Shown here in pieces: positions 52,193-60,207 of a stretch of 64,000 bases of DNA. Source of the DNA: an uncultured Tenacibaculum sp. (GTDB lineage: Bacteria > Bacteroidota > Bacteroidia > Flavobacteriales > Flavobacteriaceae). The position numbers were made by a program, and so were the translations under genes. The stretch is from positions 62,001 through 126,000 of the forward strand of contig NZ_CANNBW010000004.1 of assembly GCF_947502995.1 (NCBI RefSeq). The letters run 5' to 3'. A model generated the notes under the pieces. That model had not been told where the DNA came from, ran no database searches, and saw nothing but the letters and a program-made list of their open reading frames with translations. The first letter of the stretch is position 1; every line of letters starts with the position of its first letter.

Positions 52193-52245
52193 AAAGTTTA
52201 GTATATAAATTTTAGAAAGCACCTCCGAAACGAGGTGCTTTTTTA
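52176..52245 (+). promoter_or_regulatory. Attenuator A2: antiterminator strand and terminator
   Basis: GGAGGT (52176-52181, inside the leader frame) pairs with ACCTCC (52221-52226). Alternatively AAGCACCTC (52217-52225) pairs with GAGGTGCTT (52232-52240) with a T run, a terminator. Same logic as A1 but with different sequence, which argues for selection on the pairing. Confidence 0.6.
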
Positions 52246-52289
52246 TTGTCAGTATTAAAGAAAAAGTATTTTAAAGAGTTAATGAAAAA

Positions 52290-52344
52290 TGTAGAAGTAT
52301 AAAGGAATGTTTAATAGCAATGAGTTCGAATCTCATCTTCTACA
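52290..52344 (+). ncRNA. tRNA-like RNA 1: acceptor and T arm only (55 bases)
   Basis: TGTAGAAG (52290-52297) pairs perfectly with CTTCTACA (52337-52344). Directly stacked on it is a perfect T arm ATGAG-TTCGAAT-CTCAT (52320-52336) with the canonical TTCRANN loop. The 22 bases in between can make only one weak hairpin, so D and anticodon arms are missing or merged. No CCA is encoded. It lies between attenuator A2 and the Rnl2-like gene. Confidence 0.65.
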
Positions 52345-52389
52345 CAAGCGCGCGAAAAGAGAATTAGTAATTATTAAAAAATTAAGATC

Positions 52390-53391
52390 ATGTTTAAGAA
52401 ATATAACAGTATTGAAAACACATATCGTGAAAAACAAATTGAGCAAGTTTATCTTCATGGATATGATAAAGAAAAATATGTAGTTCAGGAAAAAGTACAC
52501 GGATCTAACTTTTCTTTCATTACAGGTGGAGAAGTAATTCAAGTCGCAAAACGTAGTGGGTTAATTGCTGAAGACGAAAAATTTAACAACTACAAATACG
52601 TACTAGAAAAGTATAGAACAGCTATTGAAAAACTATACGTACTTGTAAAAGAAAAATATCCAACCATAACTGAAGTTACGGTCTATGGTGAAATCTTTGG
52701 AGGTAGTTACGAACATCCAGAAGTATCAAAATCAAAAGGAATGTCAAGAATTCAAAAAGGAGTTTTTTACGCACCTGATAACGATTTTTATGCTTTTGAT
52801 ATTCGTATCGATCACGATGTGTATCTAAATGTAGATGAGGCAAATGAACTTTTTGAAACCGTTGGACTATTTTATGCAAAATCACTTTTTGAAGGTTCAT
52901 TTAAAGATTGTCTAGCATATTCAAACGAGTTTGATTCAAAAATTCCAGGTTGGCTTGGTCTTCCAGAGATTAAAGATAACACTTGTGAAGGTGTTGTAAT
53001 TAAACCCGTAGCAAGTAAAATTTTTAAAAATGGAACACGAGTAATCTTTAAAAACAAAAACGAAAAATGGTCTGAACGTTCACATGCAACAACACGAATT
53101 AGAAAAACTACTGTGGTATCATTTTCAGATAAAGAAAAGAAAACACTAGAAAAACTAATGAGTTATATTAACGAAAACAGACTAATGAACGTACAAAGTA
53201 AACTTGGTGATTTTGAACCAAAACAAACTGGTAAAACTATTGGTTTACTATCACAAGATGCTTTTGTAGATTTTAAGAAAGATTACGAAGATGAGTGGAA
53301 TACTATTGAAAAAGAACGTCAAAAACTATTTACTAAAGCACTTAACAAAGAAGCTGTTAGTTTAGTTAAAGAAGTACTTTTATTCAAGTAA
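52390..53391 (+). CDS. T4 Rnl2-type RNA ligase
   Basis: A 333-residue RNA ligase, the same length as T4 Rnl2. The nucleotidyl lysine is K35 in EKVHGSNFSF (motif I, KxHGxN), the same position as in T4 Rnl2. Other motifs are VTVYGEIFGG (III), CEGVVIKP (IV) and IFKNKNEKW (V). Rnl2 enzymes seal nicks in double-stranded RNA, or RNA held by base pairing. It is the second ligase of the island, preceded by the tRNA-like RNA 1 and followed by tRNA-like RNA 2. Confidence 0.94.
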   Translation: MFKKYNSIENTYREKQIEQVYLHGYDKEKYVVQEKVHGSNFSFITGGEVIQVAKRSGLIAEDEKFNNYKYVLEKYRTAIEKLYVLVKEKYPTITEVTVYGEIFGGSYEHPEVSKSKGMSRIQKGVFYAPDNDFYAFDIRIDHDVYLNVDEANELFETVGLFYAKSLFEGSFKDCLAYSNEFDSKIPGWLGLPEIKDNTCEGVVIKPVASKIFKNGTRVIFKNKNEKWSERSHATTRIRKTTVVSFSDKEKKTLEKLMSYINENRLMNVQSKLGDFEPKQTGKTIGLLSQDAFVDFKKDYEDEWNTIEKERQKLFTKALNKEAVSLVKEVLLFK

Positions 53392-53395
53392 AGTA

Positions 53396-53474
53396 ACGTC
53401 AACTTGAACTTGTTTCAGGTTCTCATTAAGTAGATTTAATAATTTAAAAATAATTTCGAATTAAATTCGGAAAC
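53396..53474. repeat. Palindromic interspersed repeat, copy 5 (degenerate)
   Basis: Starts ACGTCAACTTGAACTTG like copy 4 and keeps the CAGGTTCTCATTA arm, but the second arm is eroded (TTTCGAATTAAATTCGGAA) and the TGACGT end is missing. Confidence 0.6.
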
Positions 53475-53482
53475 TATTAAAA

Positions 53483-53555
53483 TTAGAAATGTAGTTTAAA
53501 AGACAAAACATTGGAAAATACCCAAAGATGCAAGTAAAAATCTTTCCATTTCTAA
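53483..53555 (+). ncRNA. tRNA-like RNA 2: degenerate cloverleaf (73 bases)
   Basis: TTAGAAAT (53483-53490) pairs perfectly with ATTTCTAA (53548-53555). D arm GTTT/AAAC (53494-53497 with 53506-53509), anticodon-like arm TTGG/CCAA (53511-53514 with 53522-53525, a 7-base loop AAAATAC), and AAAGAT/ATCTTT in the T-arm position with a 10-base loop that lacks the TTCRA motif. The total length is that of a tRNA. It looks like a tRNA shape without the normal identity elements. Confidence 0.5.
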
Positions 53556-53623
53556 TTTTTTAAATTGCTACGCAAAATGAATACGTAGTAATAAATTAAG
53601 TTTGCTGTGTTATTCAATAAAAG

Positions 53624-54310
53624 ATGAAAAAAGAAGAATTACATATTACACTATTTGCTTTACAAAAAGAGCTAAATGAAAAAGAAGAAAAACATTATTT
53701 AACGTATTGTAAAGAAGAGCATTTGAGGTCTTTCATATCTAATTTACATAGTTATTATTCAGATGCTAATTTTTTAAAGACGTTTACTTTACCATATTTC
53801 GAAGAAGAAATTCAAAGAGATAGAAAAGCTGCCTATGAACAGTTTCTATTTTTGTTTGAGATAAATGAAGTTGATGAATTAATTCAAAGATTTCAACATA
53901 CAGATATCACTGATTTTCTTTTGGTTTTAGGGCAACGTTTAACATCAGCAACAGATAACACGATAAACGCACTTCCGCCTTTAAATGATGATGTTTTTAA
54001 AGCAAGTTTTGAGCAATATAATTTACACGTTACTAAAGCAGTTAGAGCTTTTGAAAAACATTCAGAGCGAACAATAAATAACTTTTGGGGTAGTGTAGAA
54101 GGAAATCCGAAACAGAAAGAGGAAAAGGTAAAAGAACTGATACAATATTTACTACATCAAAAAACATGGTGGAATGTATTTTATCATTTTAAACACGAGT
54201 TGATTTACGAAGTTCGTATTGCTTCTGGTCACGGAGCCAGATGGAAAAAAAGTAATTTAGAATTTATTGGTTTTGTAGAGCCTTTCTTGAATTCAGAAAA
54301 TGAAAAATAA
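53624..54310 (+). CDS. Hypothetical helical protein of the RNA-repair island
   Basis: A 228-residue soluble protein beginning MKKEELHITLFALQKELNEK. It appears all-helical and strongly charged, with a conserved-looking C-terminal stretch NFWGSVEGNPKQ and GHGARWKKSN. No family is recognised. It lies between tRNA-like RNA 2 and the MtfA-like peptidase gene, 29 bases before the latter's start. Confidence 0.6.
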   Translation: MKKEELHITLFALQKELNEKEEKHYLTYCKEEHLRSFISNLHSYYSDANFLKTFTLPYFEEEIQRDRKAAYEQFLFLFEINEVDELIQRFQHTDITDFLLVLGQRLTSATDNTINALPPLNDDVFKASFEQYNLHVTKAVRAFEKHSERTINNFWGSVEGNPKQKEEKVKELIQYLLHQKTWWNVFYHFKHELIYEVRIASGHGARWKKSNLEFIGFVEPFLNSENEK

Positions 54311-54339
54311 TAGTATTTTAGCCTAAAAGAAAAAGTATT

Positions 54340-55113
54340 TTGTTATATATCATTAGTACTCTTATTATCCTTTTTTTAGTATATAAATTAATCACTAAAG
54401 AAAAAATTGAACCTAAAATTAATACTGTTGAAATTCAGGAACATTGGTATACAATATTAGAAGAAAATGTACTGTTTTATAAACAATTAAATACAGAAGA
54501 TCGTTTACATTTTAAGAAACGAATTCAGACTTTTTTAAATCATGTAGAAATTGTTGCGGTTGATTTTGAACTTCAAGATTTAGATATTTTATTAGTGGCA
54601 GCAAGTGCTATTATACCTGTTTTTGGTTTCAACAATTTTATGTATCCGAATTTAAAAACTGTGATTATTTATCCCGATTATTTTAATGAAGATTTAGAAT
54701 TCGCAGCAAAGTCAAAAAACAAAATTATTGGTGGATTAGTTGGAAACGGACGCTTTGAAAATAAAATGATTCTATCGAGAAGAGCTTTACACCATGGTTT
54801 TACCAACAAAACTGACAAAGGAAATACCGGAATCCATGAATTTATTCATTTATTAGATAAACTAGACGGAAATATTGATGGTATTCCTAAAGCATTATTA
54901 GACAATAAGAATTTGTTAGTTTGGCTAGATTTAGTTCATGATAAAATGGAAGATATTAATAACGATGATTCTGATATTAGGAATTACGGAGGAACATCAA
55001 AAGAAGAATTTTTTGCAGTTGCTTGCGAATATTTTTTCGAAAGACCAATGTTATTAAAAAGGAAACACCCGAAGTTATATCAAATGTTAGATGATTGCTT
55101 TACTGTAGATTAA
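54340..55113 (+). CDS. MtfA-like M90 zinc metallopeptidase
   Basis: A 257-residue protein with one N-terminal membrane helix (LYIISTLIILFLVYKLI, residues 2-18) and a cytoplasmic M90 domain. GIHEFIHLLDKLDG holds the HExxH zinc motif, and the Glu of EEFFAVACEYFFERP is the third ligand region. The start is a TTG at 54340; this includes the membrane anchor. MtfA in E. coli acts on the glucose PTS regulator Mlc, but island-borne members probably have other targets. tRNA-like RNA 3 follows within 11 bases. Confidence 0.87.
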   Translation: MLYIISTLIILFLVYKLITKEKIEPKINTVEIQEHWYTILEENVLFYKQLNTEDRLHFKKRIQTFLNHVEIVAVDFELQDLDILLVAASAIIPVFGFNNFMYPNLKTVIIYPDYFNEDLEFAAKSKNKIIGGLVGNGRFENKMILSRRALHHGFTNKTDKGNTGIHEFIHLLDKLDGNIDGIPKALLDNKNLLVWLDLVHDKMEDINNDDSDIRNYGGTSKEEFFAVACEYFFERPMLLKRKHPKLYQMLDDCFTVD

Positions 55114-55123
55114 AAAAATTAAT

Positions 55124-55198
55124 GGGATAGTAGTTTAAATGGAGAAAAACTAGGTGTCCGGCTAGACCCAGATGCGAGTTCGAGTCTCGTCTATTCCA
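55124..55198 (+). tRNA. tRNA-like RNA 3 with irregular anticodon arm
   Basis: Acceptor GGGATAG/CTATTCC (one G-U), D arm GTTT/AAAC (55133-55136 with 55147-55150) around a loop with the GG pair, and T arm GCGAG-TTCGAGT-CTCGT. The anticodon arm (55152-55170) does not form a regular 5-bp stem and 7-base loop; the best fold is GG-bulge-GTC / GAC-CC around CGGCTA. No anticodon can be assigned. It lies between the MtfA and SDR genes. Confidence 0.55.
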
Positions 55199-55211
55199 CA
55201 AAGAAAATCAT

Positions 55212-56573
55212 ATGGAAACATATCAATTTACTCAAGAAGAATGGGATAATTGCATTAAAGTACTACAAACTTTAAAAGATAATCCTTTTCATAATCCAGA
55301 TAATCAATTGTTTTCTGGTTTAATTACTAAGATTCATAAAAAAGCGAAAAAGCAAAAGAGTTATGAGTCAACTCAAGAAAGATTAAAACAAGATTTAAAT
55401 GTTTTAAAAGAATCTACTATTTTCAAAAATGCAATTCGTAATGAAACGTTATATGCTGAAGGTGAATTGAACACTACTAAAGAATTTAAATTGATAAATA
55501 AACCTAAGAATTGTTATGTCTGTAATGTACAGTTCAATAAGGTTCATTTTTTTTACAATAGAATGTGTCCGAATTGCGCTGAAGAAAATTATGAAAACAG
55601 ATTTAAAAATATTGATTTAGAAGGAAGAAACGTAATTATTACTGGAGGAAGAGTAAAAATTGGTTATGCAACAGCTTTAAAAATATTAAGAGCAAATGCA
55701 AATGTTGTAGTTACAAGTAGATTTCCAGCTTCAGCTTTAGATCAGTTTAAAAAAGAAGAAGATTATAATGATTGGAAAGATAATTTAATAGTTTACGGTT
55801 TAGATTTAAGAAACTTAACAGCAGTAAAAGAGTTTATTGAATTCTATAAGTCTACTTACAATACTTTAGATATTTTAATAAATAACGCAGCACAAACTAT
55901 TAAATATAACGATACTTATTACACACCATTAGTTCAACAAGAGCAGAAGTTACTTTTAAATTCTGATGAAAATTTTTGTATTGCTAATACAACATCAGTT
56001 TTGCAAGAAATTAATTTATTAGTAAATTCTGAAGAATATCAGGATTTTGAAATGAATAGATTTGGACAGCCTATCGATACTAGAGAGAAAACAAGTTGGA
56101 ACTCAACTCTAGAAGAAGTGTCTATGTATGAGTTGCTAGAAGTTAATTTGATTAATCAGATATCTCCTTATTTTTTGATTAAAGAATTAATTCCTTTATT
56201 CTCTCAATCTAAGTTTGATAAACGATTCATTATTAATGTAACTTCTTCTGAAGGACAATTTAGTTACAATAATAAAACGATTTTTCATCCACATACAAAT
56301 ATGACAAAAGCAGCATTAAATATGATGACACGAACTTCTGGTAAACAGTTTGAAAAAGATCATAATATTTTGATGTATGCCGTTGATGTAGGTTGGATTT
56401 CTACAGGAGCAAAAGAAGTTTTACGAGAAAAACAGTTTAAAAGAGGATATATTCCTCCTTTAGATTCTGTAGACGGGGCAGCTAGAATTTTACATCCAAT
56501 TTTAGAAGGAATCCAAGAAAAACCTATATTAGCTGGAACATTGCTGAAAAATTACAAAATAGAAAATTGGTAA
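55212..56573 (+). CDS. SDR domain protein with N-terminal zinc ribbon
   Basis: A 453-residue protein. Residues 1-95 are helical and charged. C101-x2-C104 and C119-x2-C122 (CYVC...CPNC) form a zinc-ribbon-like site. An SDR Rossmann domain follows (ITGGRVKIGYATALKILR, 142-160; ILINNAAQT; FIINVTSSEGQFSYNNK; NMTKAALNMMTR). The SDR catalytic tyrosine is not in a normal YxxxK: the segment reads HPHTNMTKAAL. The fusion of a zinc ribbon to an SDR is unusual and may bind RNA or protein. tRNA-like RNA 4 starts two bases after the stop codon. Confidence 0.8.
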   Translation: METYQFTQEEWDNCIKVLQTLKDNPFHNPDNQLFSGLITKIHKKAKKQKSYESTQERLKQDLNVLKESTIFKNAIRNETLYAEGELNTTKEFKLINKPKNCYVCNVQFNKVHFFYNRMCPNCAEENYENRFKNIDLEGRNVIITGGRVKIGYATALKILRANANVVVTSRFPASALDQFKKEEDYNDWKDNLIVYGLDLRNLTAVKEFIEFYKSTYNTLDILINNAAQTIKYNDTYYTPLVQQEQKLLLNSDENFCIANTTSVLQEINLLVNSEEYQDFEMNRFGQPIDTREKTSWNSTLEEVSMYELLEVNLINQISPYFLIKELIPLFSQSKFDKRFIINVTSSEGQFSYNNKTIFHPHTNMTKAALNMMTRTSGKQFEKDHNILMYAVDVGWISTGAKEVLREKQFKRGYIPPLDSVDGAARILHPILEGIQEKPILAGTLLKNYKIENW

Positions 56574-56575
56574 TA

Positions 56576-56650
56576 TGAAGATAGTAGTTCAATGGAAGAA
56601 TATATGCCAATCTCGCATAAGGTTGCTGGTTCGACTCCAGCCTATCTTCA
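56576..56650 (+). tRNA. tRNA-like RNA 4: full cloverleaf, no U33
   Basis: Acceptor TGAAGATAG/CTATCTTCA is perfect over nine pairs. D arm GTTC/GAAT (56587-56590 with 56598-56601) has a loop with GG. Anticodon arm TATGC-CAATCTC-GCATA is a perfect 5-bp stem with a 7-base loop. Variable AGGTT, then T arm GCTGG-TTCGACT-CCAGC. The loop lacks U33, and position 34-36 would be AUC. Structurally complete, but not a normal decoding tRNA. No CCA. Confidence 0.65.
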
Positions 56651-56663
56651 CTTTTTAAAATAT

Positions 56664-56739
56664 AAGAAAGAGGTAAGCTAATTGGAAAGCAGCGGAATGC
56701 CAATCCGATGATGTTGGTTCGATTCCAACCCTCTTTCTT
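56664..56739 (+). tRNA. tRNA-like RNA 5: Gly(GCC)-like anticodon
   Basis: Acceptor AAGAAAGAGG/CCTCTTTCTT pairs over ten bases. D stem GCT/AGC (56677-56679 with 56688-56690) has a loop with GG. Anticodon stem CGGA/TCCG (56693-56696 with 56704-56707), loop ATGCCAA: U33 is present and the anticodon would be GCC. T arm GTTGG-TTCGATT-CCAAC is perfect. The weak D stem, the A/T-rich acceptor and the place within an operon differ from a housekeeping tRNA-Gly. It lies 14 bases after tRNA-like RNA 4. Confidence 0.65.
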
Positions 56740-56756
56740 TTTAAAAACTTAAGACT

Positions 56757-56981
56757 ATGAAACATTTCTTAGAAAAAACAACAAATACACATGTTTTAGA
56801 AGCTAGTAAAATTAAGGTTGTAAAAACTTTAAATAGCACAGAAGTTATCCAAATCGAAGGAGATGGCTTTGTAACTCATGGTGAGCATGGATGCATAAAA
56901 ATAGAAAGTGAATATGTAATAAAGTATGTTCAACAAGAATATAATCCTATTACACGTATTGTAGAAAATGCTTATGATTAA
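56757..56981 (+). CDS. Small hypothetical protein (74 residues)
   Basis: A 74-residue protein of unknown family beginning MKHFLEKTTNTHVLEASKIK. It looks like a small beta-rich domain: VVKTLNSTEVIQIEGDGFVT and KIESEYVIKYVQQEYNP. It starts 18 bases after tRNA-like RNA 5, and its stop overlaps the next start (TAATG). Confidence 0.55.
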   Translation: MKHFLEKTTNTHVLEASKIKVVKTLNSTEVIQIEGDGFVTHGEHGCIKIESEYVIKYVQQEYNPITRIVENAYD

Positions 56982-58918
56982 TGATGGATTTACCAATTAT
57001 AAAAATCGTTAAAGAAGAAGATTTAGAATTTCTACAATTATATGAAGAATTTCATTTAGAAATATATTTACATGCTTGTACAATACAACTAGATCATCTT
57101 AAAGGGAATTTAATTGTAAGAGCTACACATTGTTTATTTCCAAACTTAAAAATAGTAGATGGGTTATTGTCTGTTGATGGTAAAGAAAATGTATTTCCAG
57201 AATTACATTTAATTAAAGGAAATTTAAATATTCATGAAATAAATACAAGGTTACCTAAATTAGAAAAGGTTCTAGGAAAATTTAAAAAGTACGAAGAAGT
57301 ATTACTTCCTAAACTAAAAGTTATAAGTGGTGTAGAAAAAGAAAATGAATGGATAGAGATTAGTAACAATTCACAATTACAGAAAGTTAAAGACAATCAG
57401 TACTGTAATCTTAGAATTTATGATGCAAGTTATCCATTGGTTTTTCCTATGGAAGAACATTTTGGCTCTATAGAAATTATAAATAGTTCTTGTAGTTTTT
57501 CTAACCTTAAAAAGATTTGGGGAGATTTACTTATCAAGAACAATGATAAAAGAGAAGTACATACACCTAAATTGAAAGTAATTTTAGGAAGATGTGAAAT
57601 CAACTCTTCAAATCAAAGAATTCGAGTTGATGAAATAGGTAAAAAATTAATCATTCAAAAAGGAATGAATAATACATTTCCATCTTTATATAAAGTAGGT
57701 AGTATTACTTTAACCAAAGAAGGGACAGAACTTATTGCTCCACAGTTAAGAATAATTCAAAAACAATCACTTTTAGATGGTCGTTTTAAAGCTCATTTAT
57801 TAGAAATAATAAATATAGATTACAGTTATGATTTTGAGCATTATTTACCAAATTTAAGAGTAATTAATGGTAGTGTAATAACTCCAGAATCAACTAAAAG
57901 CATACATTATTTAAATAACTTAACAATAGTAAAAGGGAATTATTTTGCTAATGATTACTTAGAAACACCAGAGCTCACTAAAGTTTTTGGTACTTTAAAA
58001 TTAGTAGATAATACAACCAAAAAGTTTAAGAATTTAAAAACAATTTCTGTCTTAGAAGGTAGTAAAGAAGCCAAAGAAAACTTTGTAAAAATTAATACTA
58101 CTATTACTAACATTAATAAATCAGAATATTTTGAAACTGATAAACCAGAAATAGTTAAAGAGTTTTATCATCAGATAAGAGAAAATCAGCTATTGTCTAA
58201 AAATTATTTTTATTTAGGTTCCCGTTGGAGAAATCAAAAGTTACCAATTTCCTTCAACATGTATGTGCAAATATTGAAAATGAAACACAGTTCTTATCAA
58301 AACTTTTATACACGTGAAGTTTTAAGAGAATGGACATGTGAAATGAATCCACACTTAATTACTGTTTTAAAAAAGATAGAACGAGTATGGCAAGAAGTTG
58401 AAGCTTTAAGTTTTCAGAAATTATTTAAAATTGAGAACTTAAATATTAGAAGATTCTCATTTAATTACGTTGGTGTTGCAGAAGTAATGAAAGCTTTAAA
58501 CGCAAGTAGAATTAAATCTGAAGGAATTTTAGTAAAGCATTATGAATATGATTTAGAAGGAAATAAAACAATTGTAGAAAAGCATAATATCTTTGAAACC
58601 TATGAAGTTAATTTTAATCAAATTAGTGATTTAAGAGTTTGGAATCGAAATTTACAAAAAGGTTATGCCGTAAAATGTTGGTGTACATCAACAAATAACG
58701 AACATTGGTTATGGATAGAAAATAAATATAAAGACAATCCATTAGAAGCAATTGCATCTACTTTTAGAATTCATGAAAATATAATTCCTCATATCAAATA
58801 TTTAAAAAGACAAGGTGATATATTACTTTGTGAAATGAAAAGAAAAATAATACCTGAAGGTGAAATTAGACCTTTAACCAAGGAAGAGTATTTTAAATTA
58901 TTAATCGCAGAATCATAA
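56981..58918 (+). CDS. Large protein with solenoid-like repeats, unknown function
   Basis: A 645-residue protein without a signal peptide. Residues about 40-370 are degenerate repeats of the type FPNLKIVDGLLSV / FPELHLIKGNLNI / LPNLRVINGSVIT / TPELTKVFGTLKL, a beta-solenoid or L-domain-like repeat. The C-terminal 240 residues form a separate domain (NFYTREVLREWTCEMNPHLI; KCWCTSTNNEHWLWIENKY) of no recognised family. A ligand-binding scaffold fused to an effector domain is a fair guess. The start overlaps the previous stop; a second ATG follows directly. Confidence 0.6.
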   Translation: MMDLPIIKIVKEEDLEFLQLYEEFHLEIYLHACTIQLDHLKGNLIVRATHCLFPNLKIVDGLLSVDGKENVFPELHLIKGNLNIHEINTRLPKLEKVLGKFKKYEEVLLPKLKVISGVEKENEWIEISNNSQLQKVKDNQYCNLRIYDASYPLVFPMEEHFGSIEIINSSCSFSNLKKIWGDLLIKNNDKREVHTPKLKVILGRCEINSSNQRIRVDEIGKKLIIQKGMNNTFPSLYKVGSITLTKEGTELIAPQLRIIQKQSLLDGRFKAHLLEIINIDYSYDFEHYLPNLRVINGSVITPESTKSIHYLNNLTIVKGNYFANDYLETPELTKVFGTLKLVDNTTKKFKNLKTISVLEGSKEAKENFVKINTTITNINKSEYFETDKPEIVKEFYHQIRENQLLSKNYFYLGSRWRNQKLPISFNMYVQILKMKHSSYQNFYTREVLREWTCEMNPHLITVLKKIERVWQEVEALSFQKLFKIENLNIRRFSFNYVGVAEVMKALNASRIKSEGILVKHYEYDLEGNKTIVEKHNIFETYEVNFNQISDLRVWNRNLQKGYAVKCWCTSTNNEHWLWIENKYKDNPLEAIASTFRIHENIIPHIKYLKRQGDILLCEMKRKIIPEGEIRPLTKEEYFKLLIAES

Positions 58919-59037
58919 AAAGCAAATGCAGTAAGCATTTATATGAAAAACTCTAACGAATAAAGGTTCAAGTTTTCAGAAAAGAGAAATAAAACCTAGT
59001 TTTACAGAGAGATAACTTATTAAAAAATTAAATTGTT
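58919..59037. other. Spacer before the ABC ATPase gene
   Basis: 119 bases with a small hairpin AAATGC-AGTAA-GCATTT and a TGAAAAACT/AGTTTTCA pairing around GGTTCA. It looks vaguely like an eroded tRNA-like element, but no acceptor stem can be drawn. Confidence 0.3.
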
Positions 59038-60204
59038 ATGGAAGATAAGTTGACAAAACAAGAAATACTTATTCAACAAGCCACAGAATATTACAATCAA
59101 GGAGATTATTCCTTAGGTTATCGAATGTTACTTGATGCAACTTTAAATACAGATAAAATTGAAGCGTTTAAAGCTGCATTAACATTTGTTGAAACTTATG
59201 AAAAAGAAGAAGATAAATCCAATGTTTTAAATGATTTTATAAAGTGTAAGGAAATTATAAATGGTTTTAAAATTGAAGATCAAAATGCAATTGGCCAACC
59301 AATACTTAAGGGGAATTCTATAGAAAAAGTATATAGAAGAGGAAAATTTAAACTGGGTCCAATCAATATTGAGTTAAATAAAGGAGATATTTTCGGATTA
59401 GTAGGTGAGAATGGTAACGGTAAAACAACTTTGCTTACAATTTTGGCTTCTTTAATTGAAAAAACCTCAGGTAATTTGTCATATTCATTTCTTAATAAAA
59501 CAGATGATATTTATGATTTAAAATCAAAGTTGGTGTATATTCCTCAAAGAACTTCAAAATGGTATGGAAGCGTAATTGATAACTTAAAGTTTGCATTGGT
59601 TCATCATGGAGTTACAGGTGAGAAAAATCATTTGTTAGTACATATGATGATTGCAAGATTTGGATTATGGAAATACAAAGATTTAAAATGGAGTGAATTA
59701 TCTTCTGGATATAAAATGCGTTTTGAGTTAGCGAGAACAATGCTTAGAAAACCTGAAATTGTTCTGTTAGACGAGCCTTTGGCTAATTTAGATATTCTTG
59801 CGCAACAAGTAATTTTAGAGGATTTAAAAATGCTGGCCAAATCTCATGTAAATCCTATTGCTATGATTTTTTCATCTCAACAATTATATGAAGTTGAAAA
59901 GGTTTCAGATGAAGTAATTTATTTAAGAAATGGTAAACCTACAGATCTTTTAGGTTTAAAAACTGAAGAAGAAAATTCTTTAATTATAGAATTAGATACT
60001 ACTAATTCAAGAGAAGATATAGAAAAAGTGTTTGAAGAATATGAATTAGAACAAATCGAGTATAATGGAGGAGTGTATATCATATATTTTAAAGATAACA
60101 CGATTACTTTTAATACTGTTTTGTCAATTATAGCGTCAAACAATTTTACAATTCAATACATCAGAGATATTTCTAAATCAACCAGAAGATTTTTTGTGTA
60201 CTAA
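59038..60204 (+). CDS. ABC transporter ATPase subunit with N-terminal extension
   Basis: A 388-residue protein. The first 80 residues are a helical extension with a TPR-like start (ATEYYNQGDYSLGYRMLLDA). The ABC domain follows with Walker A GENGNGKTT (123-131), Q-loop YIPQRTSKW, signature LSSGYKMRFELAR and Walker B VLLDEPLANLD. The C-terminus (about 315-388) is an extra alpha/beta piece. It pairs with the membrane protein 3 bases downstream. No substrate-binding protein is present. Confidence 0.85.
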   Translation: MEDKLTKQEILIQQATEYYNQGDYSLGYRMLLDATLNTDKIEAFKAALTFVETYEKEEDKSNVLNDFIKCKEIINGFKIEDQNAIGQPILKGNSIEKVYRRGKFKLGPINIELNKGDIFGLVGENGNGKTTLLTILASLIEKTSGNLSYSFLNKTDDIYDLKSKLVYIPQRTSKWYGSVIDNLKFALVHHGVTGEKNHLLVHMMIARFGLWKYKDLKWSELSSGYKMRFELARTMLRKPEIVLLDEPLANLDILAQQVILEDLKMLAKSHVNPIAMIFSSQQLYEVEKVSDEVIYLRNGKPTDLLGLKTEEENSLIIELDTTNSREDIEKVFEEYELEQIEYNGGVYIIYFKDNTITFNTVLSIIASNNFTIQYIRDISKSTRRFFVY

Positions 60205-60207
60205 TAC

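Noticed and set aside
58919..59037. Possible tRNA-like element with GGTTCAAGT
   Set aside because: The flanks of the TTCAAGT stretch do not pair, and no acceptor stem at tRNA distance was found.
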